Made by a program: the position numbers and the translations under genes. Shown here piece by piece: positions 7,433 to 13,711 of a stretch of DNA of 14,809 nucleotides. Location: the NCBI GenBank assembly GCA_963560245.1, contig CAUWNS010000039.1:1-14809 (forward strand). The letters are read 5' to 3'. Each line of letters starts with the position of its first letter. Position 1 is the first letter of the stretch. The notes beneath the pieces were generated by a model, which saw nothing but the letters and a program-made list of their open reading frames with translations, had not been told where the DNA came from and did no database searches. Source of the DNA: Pseudoruminococcus_B sp937901805 (GTDB taxonomy: Bacteria > Bacillota > Clostridia > Oscillospirales > Ruminococcaceae).

Positions 7433-8086
7433 ATGGAACAATGGATTATTCAGATGATGGAACAATTCGGTTATTTCGGGGTTGCTTTCCTCATCGCACT
7501 GGAAAATATTTTTCCACCGATCCCCTCCGAAGTCATTTTAACATTCGGCGGTTTTATGACTACCTACACCTCACTGAATGTCTGGCTGGTCATTTTAATG
7601 GCTACCATTGGTTCCGTATTGGGTGGACTTGTCCTTTATGGGATCGGCAGAATACTGGATGCGGATCGGCTGGAACGGATTTTATCCGGCAAAATCGGAA
7701 AAATCCTGCATTTAAAACCACAGGATGTAGAACGGGCTCAAAACTGGTTTGCCCGCAGAGGGAAAGCAACCGTCTTTTTCTGCCGGTTTATTCCCATTGT
7801 CCGCAGTCTGATTTCCATTCCTGCAGGAATGATGAAAATGAATGCCGGGATCTTTCTTATATTGACTACGCTGGGCACTGCTATCTGGAACACCGTACTG
7901 GTCTGGCTCGGCGTATTTGCCGGTGCATCCTGGGAAAAGATCGTCGAATATCTGGGAGTATATTCTGAAATAGCAGTGGTTATCCTTGCCATCGGAGTAC
8001 TGCTCTTTGGAATTTTCTTTTACCGGCACCGCCTGAAAAAGAAAAAGAAAGAATCCTCCGCACAGGATGATAAAACCATTGAATAG
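7433..8086 (+). CDS. DedA-family (VTT domain) membrane protein
   Basis: This 217-aa polytopic inner-membrane protein belongs to the DedA/VTT superfamily. Members act in lipid handling, including recycling of undecaprenyl phosphate, and in membrane-potential and envelope homeostasis. Visible signatures: the amphipathic re-entrant segment with ENIFPPIPSEVIL (residues 24-36), several GxxxG-rich helices (about 48-74), and FFCRFIPIVRSLISIPAGMMKM (115-136), which contains the essential R-x-x-x-R/PAGM region. A hydrophobic helix (about 177-197) is followed by a lysine-rich cytosolic tail. The ATG lies just after AGGA (spacing 3) and 12 nt after GGAG, so the ribosome binding site is not ideal, but the conserved N-terminus starts here. 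It has its own promoter and terminator. The substrate lipid is not deducible. Confidence 0.92.
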   Translation: MEQWIIQMMEQFGYFGVAFLIALENIFPPIPSEVILTFGGFMTTYTSLNVWLVILMATIGSVLGGLVLYGIGRILDADRLERILSGKIGKILHLKPQDVERAQNWFARRGKATVFFCRFIPIVRSLISIPAGMMKMNAGIFLILTTLGTAIWNTVLVWLGVFAGASWEKIVEYLGVYSEIAVVILAIGVLLFGIFFYRHRLKKKKKESSAQDDKTIE

Positions 8087-8121
8087 AAAAAGAGGCTGTT
8101 TGACAGACAGCCTCTTTTTTT
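8087..8121. terminator. Bidirectional terminator between dedA and HMA gene
   Basis: 13-bp perfect stem (8087-8099 with 8107-8119, 7-nt loop TTGACAG) with a T7 run on the plus strand and T5 on the minus strand. It starts directly after the dedA stop codon and lies 28 bp past the stop of the minus-strand HMA gene, so it can end both transcripts. Confidence 0.9.
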
Positions 8122-8149
8122 AAATTTCTCCGTACAGCAAATTTCCCAT

Positions 8150-8410
8150 TTATTTATGGAAAAATGAGAACAGCCTTTTTTTCTCATAGGGTTCACTGGT
8201 AATGGAAAGAACCGTATAACCTGTACTGTCAATCGCATCCCGCAGCGTCTGTTCATCCACTGCTTGTTCAGAAATAACGACTGTACGCTTTTTCGCGTGG
8301 GAAGACGTCACTTTTTTGATATCGGGCAAAGCCTTTCTCACGGCATCATTTATATGGGCTTCACACATCCCGCACATCATTCCATCGACTTGCAGCGTAT
8401 ATTTTGTCAT
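8150..8410 (-). CDS. Heavy-metal-associated (HMA) domain protein
   Basis: This small cytosolic metal-binding protein of 86 aa resembles copper chaperones such as CopZ. The N-terminal motif GMMCGMCEAHINDAVRKAL (residues 10-28) carries the C13-x-x-C16 metal site. The rest follows the ferredoxin-like HMA fold, ending DEQTLRDAIDSTGYTVLSI (52-70), then a short basic tail SEPYEKKRLFSFFHK. From memory, the MCGMCEAHIND variant with this tail is frequent in gut Clostridia and often sits near feoAB iron-uptake genes, so iron or another divalent metal is as plausible as copper. No copper ATPase or CsoR/CopY gene is nearby. GGGAGGG lies 8 nt before the ATG. A good promoter and a DtxR-like palindrome lie upstream. 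Confidence 0.88.
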   Translation of the reverse strand: MTKYTLQVDGMMCGMCEAHINDAVRKALPDIKKVTSSHAKKRTVVISEQAVDEQTLRDAIDSTGYTVLSITSEPYEKKRLFSFFHK

Positions 8411-8472
8411 AAGCAGATCCCTCCCAATGAAAGCTGAAATCTGTTTGGCTTTGATAATTTCCCAAATCGTTC

Positions 8473-8490
8473 AGTTAGATTTCACTAACT
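8473..8490. promoter_or_regulatory. Candidate metal-regulator operator (DtxR-like palindrome)
   Basis: AGTTAG-N6-CTAACT is a perfect 6-bp inverted repeat placed just after the -10 of the minus-strand HMA promoter, over the expected start point. The half-sites contain the TTAG/CTAA core of DtxR/IdeR/MntR-type operators. The assignment is by resemblance only. Confidence 0.45.
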
Positions 8491-8492
8491 AT

Positions 8493-8521
8493 ATAATATC
8501 ACAGGATACACAAAGCGTCAA
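8493..8521 (-). promoter_or_regulatory. Promoter of the HMA protein gene
   Basis: On the minus strand TTGACG (8516-8521) is followed by a 17-nt spacer and TATTAT (8493-8498). The predicted start point near 8486 leaves a leader of about 75 nt. Confidence 0.7.
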
Positions 8522-8553
8522 CCGTTGAGAAGCCGTTCCTCCGGTAAGCAATG

Positions 8554-8589
8554 AAAAAGCACGCAGGGTGATTTTCCCTGCGTGCTTTA
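8554..8589 (-). terminator. Terminator of the HIT protein gene
   Basis: Perfect 13-bp stem (8556-8568 with 8576-8588, 7-nt loop) rich in GC. On the minus strand it is followed by TTTTT. It begins about 8 bp past the stop of the HIT gene and isolates it from the HMA promoter. Confidence 0.9.
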
Positions 8590-8596
8590 GGGGCGC

Positions 8597-9079
8597 CTAT
8601 GCCTCTTCAGATTCAGCTTCTTCGGGATGCTGTAGTAAGTGGAGTTCTTTTCTCATTGCTTCAACCATATCGGCCAGCGCCTCTTTGGTCGGCCGTTTGA
8701 GGTTGTCAAACATCTGCTCTTTTGGAACCCACCAGACCGGGCCTCCTTCATCCTCCGGAGTATCCCCATGGACACGCGGGAAATAATGCCACAGCAGATG
8801 CGTTCCTTTCTTTCCATGGAGTTCATACTGGACATGATCCGGGTGAAACGTGTTATAGACTGCCTTTCCTACCAGCGCCATGTCCGCAAGGAACTGTTTT
8901 TGGAATTCCGGTTCCAGTTCGCTGAGCTCTGAATAATGTTCTTTGCAGATGAATACCGTATACCCTTTAAAATACTGGTGATCCCCGATCACCACATAAC
9001 CGGTTTCCAATTCCGCGACAAAGTAGGGATTCATCCCTTTTTTTATCATGTCAATTCTCTCGCAAATTCCGCATCTCAT
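8597..9079 (-). CDS. HIT-family protein with altered catalytic triad
   Basis: This is a 160-aa histidine-triad (HIT) superfamily protein; relatives hydrolyse nucleotide phosphoramidates or dinucleoside polyphosphates. The N-terminal CGIC (residues 3-6) is a likely half of a zinc site. The strand GYVVIGDHQYFKGYTVFICKEH (27-48) and the helix that follows fit the HIT fold. The signature H-x-H-x-H-x-x is HLLWHYF here (94-100): the first and third histidines (H94, H98) are kept, but the middle one, the usual nucleophile, is Leu96 (codon CTG). Either activity is lost or altered, or the protein only binds nucleotides. GAAGG lies 10 nt before the ATG. It lies 68 bp downstream of the M42 peptidase gene with no clear promoter between, so they are probably co-transcribed. 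The C-terminal tail is acidic. Confidence 0.88.
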   Translation of the reverse strand: MRCGICERIDMIKKGMNPYFVAELETGYVVIGDHQYFKGYTVFICKEHYSELSELEPEFQKQFLADMALVGKAVYNTFHPDHVQYELHGKKGTHLLWHYFPRVHGDTPEDEGGPVWWVPKEQMFDNLKRPTKEALADMVEAMRKELHLLQHPEEAESEEA

Positions 9080-9147
9080 ATTCGGGATACCTTCTTTCCT
9101 GTTTTATTGATTAGGAACGGGGCAGAACCATCAGCCGCCGACATTCT

Positions 9148-10143
9148 TTAAAAGGAAAAAGACTCGCTGACAAACGCCGTCAGAAGAGCCGTACAAGCCT
9201 CGACGTCTGCTATATCCACAACGGAAACGGGGGCATGGACATAGCGGTTTGGAATACTGATTCCACAGCTGCGCACACCGTCATTTGACTGGTTGATCGC
9301 CCCTGCATCGGTTCCGCCTGCTGCCAAGACCTCCATCTGATAGTGGATTTTCTCGCGCTCTGCCACGTCCACCATCCGGTTTACCAGCATCTCATCGCAG
9401 ATAACGGAAGAGTCCATTGCCTTGATCGCGGCTCCCCCGCCCAGTACCACGTTACCGTTCTTGTTATCCGGAGTATCAAAACTTGGCGTGACGTCCAAAG
9501 CAATGCCAATATCCGGATGGATACCTTGGGCCGCGACCCTGGCTCCGCGCAGTCCCAGTTCTTCCTGTGTGGAAAACACATAGTACAGATCATTTGGGCA
9601 CTCTTTTATCTGCTGGATGCTCTTGATTAAAATATACGCGGCAACACGGTCATCAAAAGATTTACTCATATAGCGTCCGCTGACAAGTTCAACACATTCG
9701 CCAATATAATGTGCCGTGTCCCCCACACGGATATATTTTTCCGCATCCTCTTTGCTGGTTGCACCGATATCCACATAGAGTTTGGAAACATCGTTCTTCC
9801 CAATCTCTGCAATATTGCTTTCTGTCATCAGAGCGCCCTTAACGCCATTTTGGAATTCAACCCGGTTTGCATAGGAGGTATACATGGAAATCCCACCGAC
9901 AGCCCGGACTTTCAGATAACCTTCATCGGTGATTTTCGTTACCATAAATCCAATTTCATCAATATGCGCGCTGGCCATAATCTTTTTCGGGGCTGCGCCG
10001 GTACCCTTTTTGAACGTGATGACATTTCCCAGTGCGTCCATTTTCACTTCATCGACGAACGGACGAACTGTCTCGGCAACATAGGCGGCAATCTCTTTTT
10101 CCCGCCCGCTGACGCCAAAAATCTGAGTGAGTTTTTCGAGCAT
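9148..10143 (-). CDS. M42-family metallo-aminopeptidase
   Basis: This 331-aa cytosolic dinuclear-metal aminopeptidase (glutamyl aminopeptidase/deblocking type; often mislabelled endoglucanase) is expected to trim peptides as a large TET-like assembly. Metal ligands and catalytic residues are visible: ASAHIDEIGFMV (H60, D62), SFDDRVAAY (D164/D165), FSTQEELGLRGA (E194, E195), IALDVTPSFD (D217) and RYVHAP (H303). The length is normal for the family. The frame is open upstream to 10275, but the ATG at 10143 follows GAGG with a 7-nt gap and begins the conserved MLEKLTQIFGVSGRE, so I use it. A good promoter lies about 130 bp upstream. The HIT gene follows 68 bp after the stop. Exact peptide specificity is unknown. 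Confidence 0.92.
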   Translation of the reverse strand: MLEKLTQIFGVSGREKEIAAYVAETVRPFVDEVKMDALGNVITFKKGTGAAPKKIMASAHIDEIGFMVTKITDEGYLKVRAVGGISMYTSYANRVEFQNGVKGALMTESNIAEIGKNDVSKLYVDIGATSKEDAEKYIRVGDTAHYIGECVELVSGRYMSKSFDDRVAAYILIKSIQQIKECPNDLYYVFSTQEELGLRGARVAAQGIHPDIGIALDVTPSFDTPDNKNGNVVLGGGAAIKAMDSSVICDEMLVNRMVDVAEREKIHYQMEVLAAGGTDAGAINQSNDGVRSCGISIPNRYVHAPVSVVDIADVEACTALLTAFVSESFSF

Positions 10144-10277
10144 GTTATTTCCTCGCTTTCTTCTGCCTGTCATTAAAACCAGTCTGTCACAACACCGGAA
10201 AATACCCCGCCCGGCAGATAGCAGAGCATAAAGCCTTTGAGGATACGTACTGAAAACACTTCTAATAAGACACATTT

Positions 10278-10306
10278 ATCATAGCATAAGCAACAAAGAT
10301 TTTCAA
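10278..10306 (-). promoter_or_regulatory. Promoter of the M42 peptidase-HIT unit
   Basis: On the minus strand TTGAAA (10301-10306), a 17-nt spacer and TATGAT (10278-10283). The start point near 10271 gives an unusually long leader of about 128 nt before the ATG at 10143; I see no known riboswitch in it. Confidence 0.6.
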
Positions 10307-10327
10307 TTTAAAATCTGTAGATTTGTG

Positions 10328-11083
10328 TCAAAGAGAAAGAAGAATTCCGACCGGGCAGTGGTCGCTTCCCATAATCTGAGGACAGATAAAAGAATCTTCC
10401 AATTGATCCTTTAAGTTTTCAGAGAGCAGGAAATAGTCAATCCGCCACCCCGCGTTGCGTTCGCGTGCCTTAAACATATAAGACCACCAGGAATACGCAT
10501 CTGTCTTATCCGGATAGAGAACACGGAAGCTGTCTAAAAAGCCGCTTGCTAAAAGTTCCGTCATTTTTTCGCGTTCTTCCTTGGTAAACCCTGCGTTTCC
10601 CCTGTTGGATTTTGCATTTTTCAGATCAATTTCCTGGTGGGCGACATTCATATCTCCGCAGACAACCACAGGCTTTTTCTCCTTCAGGGAAAGCAGATAG
10701 GCTCGGAACGCATCTTCCCACTGCATCCGGTAATCCAGGCGCGTTAATTCCCGCTGGGCATTGGGCGTATAGACATTGACCAGAAAAAACTGCTCATACT
10801 CCGCTGTAATCACCCGGCCCTCCTTGTCATGTTCCTCAATCCCAATTCCATAACCGACATGAAGCGGTTCCTTTTTCGTAAATACAGCTGTCCCGGAATA
10901 CCCTTTTTTCTCTGCGGAGTTCCAGTATTCGTAATACCCCTCCAAAGGGATTTCCGCCTGTCCCTGCTGCATCTTTGTCTCCTGCAGGCAGAGGATATCC
11001 GGTTCCAGAGAGGAAATGCTCTCCAGAAACCCCTTGTTCATGCAGGCACGCAGTCCATTTACATTCCAGGAAATCAGTTTCAT
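10328..11083 (-). CDS. xth: Exodeoxyribonuclease III (AP endonuclease)
   Basis: This is a 251-aa exonuclease III/ExoA-type enzyme that cleaves DNA 5' to abasic sites in base excision repair and degrades 3' ends. All catalytic motifs of the EEP fold are present: SWNVNGLR (N7, N9), LQETK (E35), NVYTPNA (Y105), CGDMNVAH (D144, N146), WRIDYFLL (D216) and GSDHCPV (D241, H242). The length matches the family. The ATG at 11083 has AAGGAGG at 7 nt; a TTG one codon upstream (11086) is only 4 nt from it and less likely. It follows the aroE-aroK fusion by 17 bp in the same direction and is most likely its co-transcribed neighbour. No strong terminator follows, only an AT-rich repeat that overlaps the next promoter. 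Confidence 0.95.
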   Translation of the reverse strand: MKLISWNVNGLRACMNKGFLESISSLEPDILCLQETKMQQGQAEIPLEGYYEYWNSAEKKGYSGTAVFTKKEPLHVGYGIGIEEHDKEGRVITAEYEQFFLVNVYTPNAQRELTRLDYRMQWEDAFRAYLLSLKEKKPVVVCGDMNVAHQEIDLKNAKSNRGNAGFTKEEREKMTELLASGFLDSFRVLYPDKTDAYSWWSYMFKARERNAGWRIDYFLLSENLKDQLEDSFICPQIMGSDHCPVGILLSL

Positions 11084-11100
11084 CAAGATGCCTCCTTCGG

Positions 11101-12483
11101 TTATATAGATTCCATCAATTCTTTACAAAGCTCATCCACAGTAACCCCCTGTACGCGGAGATCACAGACATGGCGGTAAACCGGAGCACGGGAAGCATGT
11201 CTTGCACGCAGTTCCGGCTCGCCCCCTCTGGCAAGAGGACGCGCAGTGTCTCCTTGCAGCACCTCAAGAATCCGTTCTATCGGGGTATCCAGCCAAACGA
11301 TGAATCCTCTTTTGCCGAGGAGTTCTACATTACGGGGATCTAAAACCGCCCCGCCTCCCAAAGAGATCACAGCGCCCTGTCTTGAGGAAACTTCCCGGAC
11401 TGCCTCTCTTTCCAGGCGGCGGAACGCCTCCTCCCCATGTTCTTTAAAGATTACAGAAATTGGCTTTCCCTCCCGCTGTTCCACGAGCTCATCCGTATCC
11501 ACCGGGGAAATTCCAAGCAGCTTACCCAGCCGATTTGCAACCGAGGTTTTTCCGCACCCCATAAATCCGCACAGAACCAGGTTATCCCTATGATAACGTT
11601 CTTTCAGCCGTTTCAATGCCAGTTTTGCGGCAAGGACTTCCTTTGTATCCAAAAGCTGCTTTTGAGAAAACTGTTTTGACAACCAAATCTGCTGTGCTTT
11701 TGCAGCTTGTCCTACCAGCATCAGCAACCCATCCTGACAGGGAATACTCCGCTTTCTGGCCTCCTGTATGAAGGCGGTTCTTCTGGGATTGTAGATGCAG
11801 TCAAACAGATATTCCGCTTGTGGACAATGGGCCAGCGAAAGCGGGGAGCATCCCTCTTCGGGAGACATTCCCACAGGCGTCCCGTTGATCACGATCTGTG
11901 TCTGCTGCGGAATATGGCTAAAATCTGTCAACTGGATTTCATATCCGCAGCGGCGCAGAAGCTGCTGCAGGTGCCGGGCTTTTTGTCCCTGCGGTTCCCT
12001 TGCACAGACCGTCACGGCAGATCCGTGTTTTGCACAGAGATAGGCCGCCATTGCGCTTACTCCCCCGTTCCCCAAGATCAGCGCGTCTTTTCTTGCCAGC
12101 GAGATCCCATCCACTGAAAAGGCAAGTGACATCCCATCCAGATCGGTATTATATCCATATGCCTTTCCGTCTGAAAACAGGACTGTGTTGACGCTGCCTA
12201 ATGATTTGGCATCCTCATCGATTTCGTCAAGCAGGGGCAATACATCTATTTTATGCGGTATCGTCAGATTACAGCCCCTGCATTTTTCCTTTGCCAGGGC
12301 GAACGCTTCCCGCAGCTGATCAGGCGGGATCTCCACAGCAATATAGTCTGCATCCACCTGGTTGTGCTCAAAGAGCAGCTTATGCAGCTGGGGAGAAACA
12401 GAATGTGCGATCGGATAACCAAAAAGAGCAAAGGTTGGCCGTTTGGGCACAAATTCCTGAAACTGGGAAAGCGTATAAATCAT
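11101..12483 (-). CDS. aroE/aroK: Bifunctional shikimate dehydrogenase-shikimate kinase (AroE-AroK fusion)
   Basis: This 460-aa fusion catalyses two consecutive steps of the aromatic amino acid pathway: NADPH reduction of 3-dehydroshikimate, then ATP phosphorylation of shikimate. The AroE half (about 1-275) shows GYPIAHSVSP (22-31), NLTIPHK with the catalytic K78, SVNTV (97-101), YNTDLDG (111-117), the nucleotide loop GNGGVSA (138-144) and GQAAKAQQIW (258-267). The AroK half (about 298-460) shows Walker A GFMGCGKTS (306-314), DTDELVE (329-335), FRRLE (354-358), SLGGGAVL (374-381), RPLA (415-418) and RAPVY (432-436). A linker of about 25 residues joins them with no frame break. The ATG overlaps the TGA of the upstream yaiI by 4 bp, which implies translational coupling; AAAGGA lies upstream. 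exoIII follows 17 bp later. Confidence 0.95.
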   Translation of the reverse strand: MIYTLSQFQEFVPKRPTFALFGYPIAHSVSPQLHKLLFEHNQVDADYIAVEIPPDQLREAFALAKEKCRGCNLTIPHKIDVLPLLDEIDEDAKSLGSVNTVLFSDGKAYGYNTDLDGMSLAFSVDGISLARKDALILGNGGVSAMAAYLCAKHGSAVTVCAREPQGQKARHLQQLLRRCGYEIQLTDFSHIPQQTQIVINGTPVGMSPEEGCSPLSLAHCPQAEYLFDCIYNPRRTAFIQEARKRSIPCQDGLLMLVGQAAKAQQIWLSKQFSQKQLLDTKEVLAAKLALKRLKERYHRDNLVLCGFMGCGKTSVANRLGKLLGISPVDTDELVEQREGKPISVIFKEHGEEAFRRLEREAVREVSSRQGAVISLGGGAVLDPRNVELLGKRGFIVWLDTPIERILEVLQGDTARPLARGGEPELRARHASRAPVYRHVCDLRVQGVTVDELCKELMESI

Positions 12484-12941
12484 GTCTGTCCATCCTTTCT
12501 AAAACCGCAAAGGGAACCAAGCAGAGCGAAAAGTGCCTTTTCAAATGCACGGTTATCCTCTGCCGTGCGTTTGCGGTTTCCATGTGTCTTTTTTCCGCTG
12601 CGGCGCATTTTTTGTCCCAAGTGCCGCTCAAATAAAAGCCTGTCCATATTTTGGGCAGTATAGAGCATCCCGTTTTGATGAATTGGATGACAGTTTTTAG
12701 CAAGCGCCATGGCAGCAACGCCGTAATCCTGTGTCACCACAATGTCTCCGCACTGAACCTGATTGATGATTGCAAGGTCTGCACTGTCACGGGATTTATC
12801 CACAGTCTGTATCGTGCTGTACCCATCCCGCAGCTCATGGCTGGTATCCGATACCATGATAACCTGTACGGAAAATTGTTTTGCCAGTTTCACAATAATT
12901 TCCTTAACCGGACAGGCATCTGCATCTACATAAATCCGCAT
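12480..12941 (-). CDS. YaiI/YqxD-family protein (DUF188, PIN-like)
   Basis: This 153-aa protein of the conserved YaiI/YqxD family has an unproven function; the fold is related to PIN/NYN-type nucleases. Family motifs are clear: MRIYVDADACPVK (residues 1-13), VDKSRDSADLAI (47-58), GDIVVTQDYGVAAMAL (65-80) and the conserved acidic residues D6, D8, D52 and D72, which could form a metal site. The C-terminal half is basic (MRRSGKKTHGNRKRT). The ATG at 12941 is chosen because GGGGAG lies just before it and the longer open frame to 12995 would start inside the marR terminator hairpin. It overlaps aroE-aroK by 4 bp. No separate promoter is clear in the 32 bp before it, so transcription may come partly by readthrough from marR. 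Confidence 0.9.
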   Translation of the reverse strand: MRIYVDADACPVKEIIVKLAKQFSVQVIMVSDTSHELRDGYSTIQTVDKSRDSADLAIINQVQCGDIVVTQDYGVAAMALAKNCHPIHQNGMLYTAQNMDRLLFERHLGQKMRRSGKKTHGNRKRTAEDNRAFEKALFALLGSLCGFRKDGQT

Positions 12942-12973
12942 GGCGCTCCCCTTTCCAAAACACAGGAAAATGA

Positions 12974-13008
12974 GAAAATCAGGCGCTTGTTCCAAGCGCC
13001 TGATTTTC
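12974..13008 (-). terminator. Terminator of the marR-type gene
   Basis: Perfect 16-bp inverted repeat (12974-12989 with 12993-13008) with a 3-nt loop and a GC-rich tip. It starts 8 bp past the marR stop on the minus strand. The T run is interrupted (TTTTCTCATTTT), so some readthrough into yaiI is plausible. Confidence 0.88.
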
Positions 13009-13015
13009 TTTCCTT

Positions 13016-13453
13016 TCAGAATTCCAGATCATGCCCGGTAAAATTATGATATATCCTGCGCAGTACAGCAATGGCGTCCTCCCGTTCCTGTTCAGAAAAA
13101 CCGGAAAAACAGATTTCCTCCTGTTCCCGCAAAAACACCTCGCTGACACGTTGGTGTGCATCACGCCCTTTTTGTGTCAGGTGAACGGTCATCACACGTT
13201 TGTCCTCCCTGGAAGTCCTGCGTTCTACCAAACCAGATTTTTCCATCAATGTCAGGATGCTTGTAATCGTAGCGGGCTCCAGCTGACACTTTTCCGCAAT
13301 CAGCTTTTGATTACAGCCGTCATACCGCACTAACATGTCAAGCAGCATGGGCTGTCCTCTGGTCAGGCCATTCTTAGCAATCCCTTCTCCCGCATATTTG
13401 CGGTGAGCATTGAAAATTCCGCCAAGCAGTTTATGAAATACCGGATCCTGCAA
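13016..13453 (-). CDS. MarR-family transcriptional regulator
   Basis: This 145-aa dimeric winged-helix DNA-binding protein most likely represses its own promoter and the divergent CBM9-like gene. The winged helix spans about residues 33-100: GQPMLLDML (33-41), NQKLIAEKCQLEPATITSILTLMEKSGLVERR (48-79, recognition helix with TSILTLMEKSG) and the wing TSREDKRVMTVHLTQKG (80-96). Flanking helices at both ends form the dimer interface. The start is a TTG at 13453 (so fMet-Gln-Asp-Pro), supported by AGGAGG 8 nt upstream and by the family length. No ATG fits. A near-perfect sigma-A promoter lies upstream and a hairpin terminator follows the stop. The ligand is not deducible. Confidence 0.92.
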   Translation of the reverse strand: MQDPVFHKLLGGIFNAHRKYAGEGIAKNGLTRGQPMLLDMLVRYDGCNQKLIAEKCQLEPATITSILTLMEKSGLVERRTSREDKRVMTVHLTQKGRDAHQRVSEVFLREQEEICFSGFSEQEREDAIAVLRRIYHNFTGHDLEF

Positions 13454-13461
13454 CTTTTTCC

Positions 13462-13467
13462 CCTCCT
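13462..13467 (-). promoter_or_regulatory. Ribosome binding site fixing a TTG start of marR
   Basis: AGGAGG on the minus strand, 8 nt before the TTG at 13453. It is the only well-placed site for this frame. A short AT-rich hairpin (13474-13490) lies immediately upstream of it in the leader. Confidence 0.8.
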
Positions 13468-13498
13468 AAAAACAGGAAAAGGCTTTTCCTTTTTTCTT

Positions 13499-13528
13499 AT
13501 TATAGTCACCTAAAAAAAGTGATGTCAA
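13499..13528 (-). promoter_or_regulatory. Promoter of the marR-type gene
   Basis: On the minus strand a perfect TTGACA (13523-13528) and a perfect TATAAT (13499-13504) with an 18-nt spacer. A short inverted repeat, TCAC/GTGA, lies in the spacer, and a larger palindrome overlaps the upstream edge of the -35. Confidence 0.85.
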
Positions 13529-13552
13529 CCAAAAAAAGGATTTTGTTTGGTT
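13527..13552. promoter_or_regulatory. Candidate MarR operator between divergent promoters
   Basis: AACCAAA (13527-13533) and TTTGGTT (13546-13552) form a perfect 7-bp inverted repeat, and the inner AAAA/TTTT nearly extends it with one bulged G. It touches the marR -35 and lies about 50 bp before the -10 of the divergent CBM9-like gene, a position fit for autoregulation. Binding is inferred. Confidence 0.45.
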
Positions 13553-13599
13553 CTTTAAAGAAGTTTAAGGAATTGGAGGGTTTTCAAATGGACAAGTTG

Positions 13600-13608
13600 T
13601 GTTATAAT
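13600..13608 (+). promoter_or_regulatory. Candidate extended -10 promoter of the CBM9-like gene
   Basis: TGT followed by TATAAT (13603-13608) makes an extended -10. The -35 region at the right distance (GTTTTC at 13580) is poor, as is common for extended -10 promoters. It gives a leader of about 100 nt to the ATG at 13712. Confidence 0.5.
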
Positions 13609-13711
13609 TATAAGAAAGAGAAGATATTTCCGCCTGTGTATGGACAGTGAAAAAAATGCCCATGCTGTTGGTGGTTCTCCATACCAATATTTATCAGGAA
13701 GGAAAGCTGTT

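Noticed and set aside
10297..10316. AGATTTT-N6-AAAATCT hairpin as terminator of exoIII
   Set aside because: All A/T stem of only 7 bp with no T run, overlapping the -35 of the M42 promoter; too weak to call.
12942..12995. 18-codon N-terminal extension of YaiI
   Set aside because: It would begin inside the marR terminator hairpin; the family starts at MRIYVDADACPVK.
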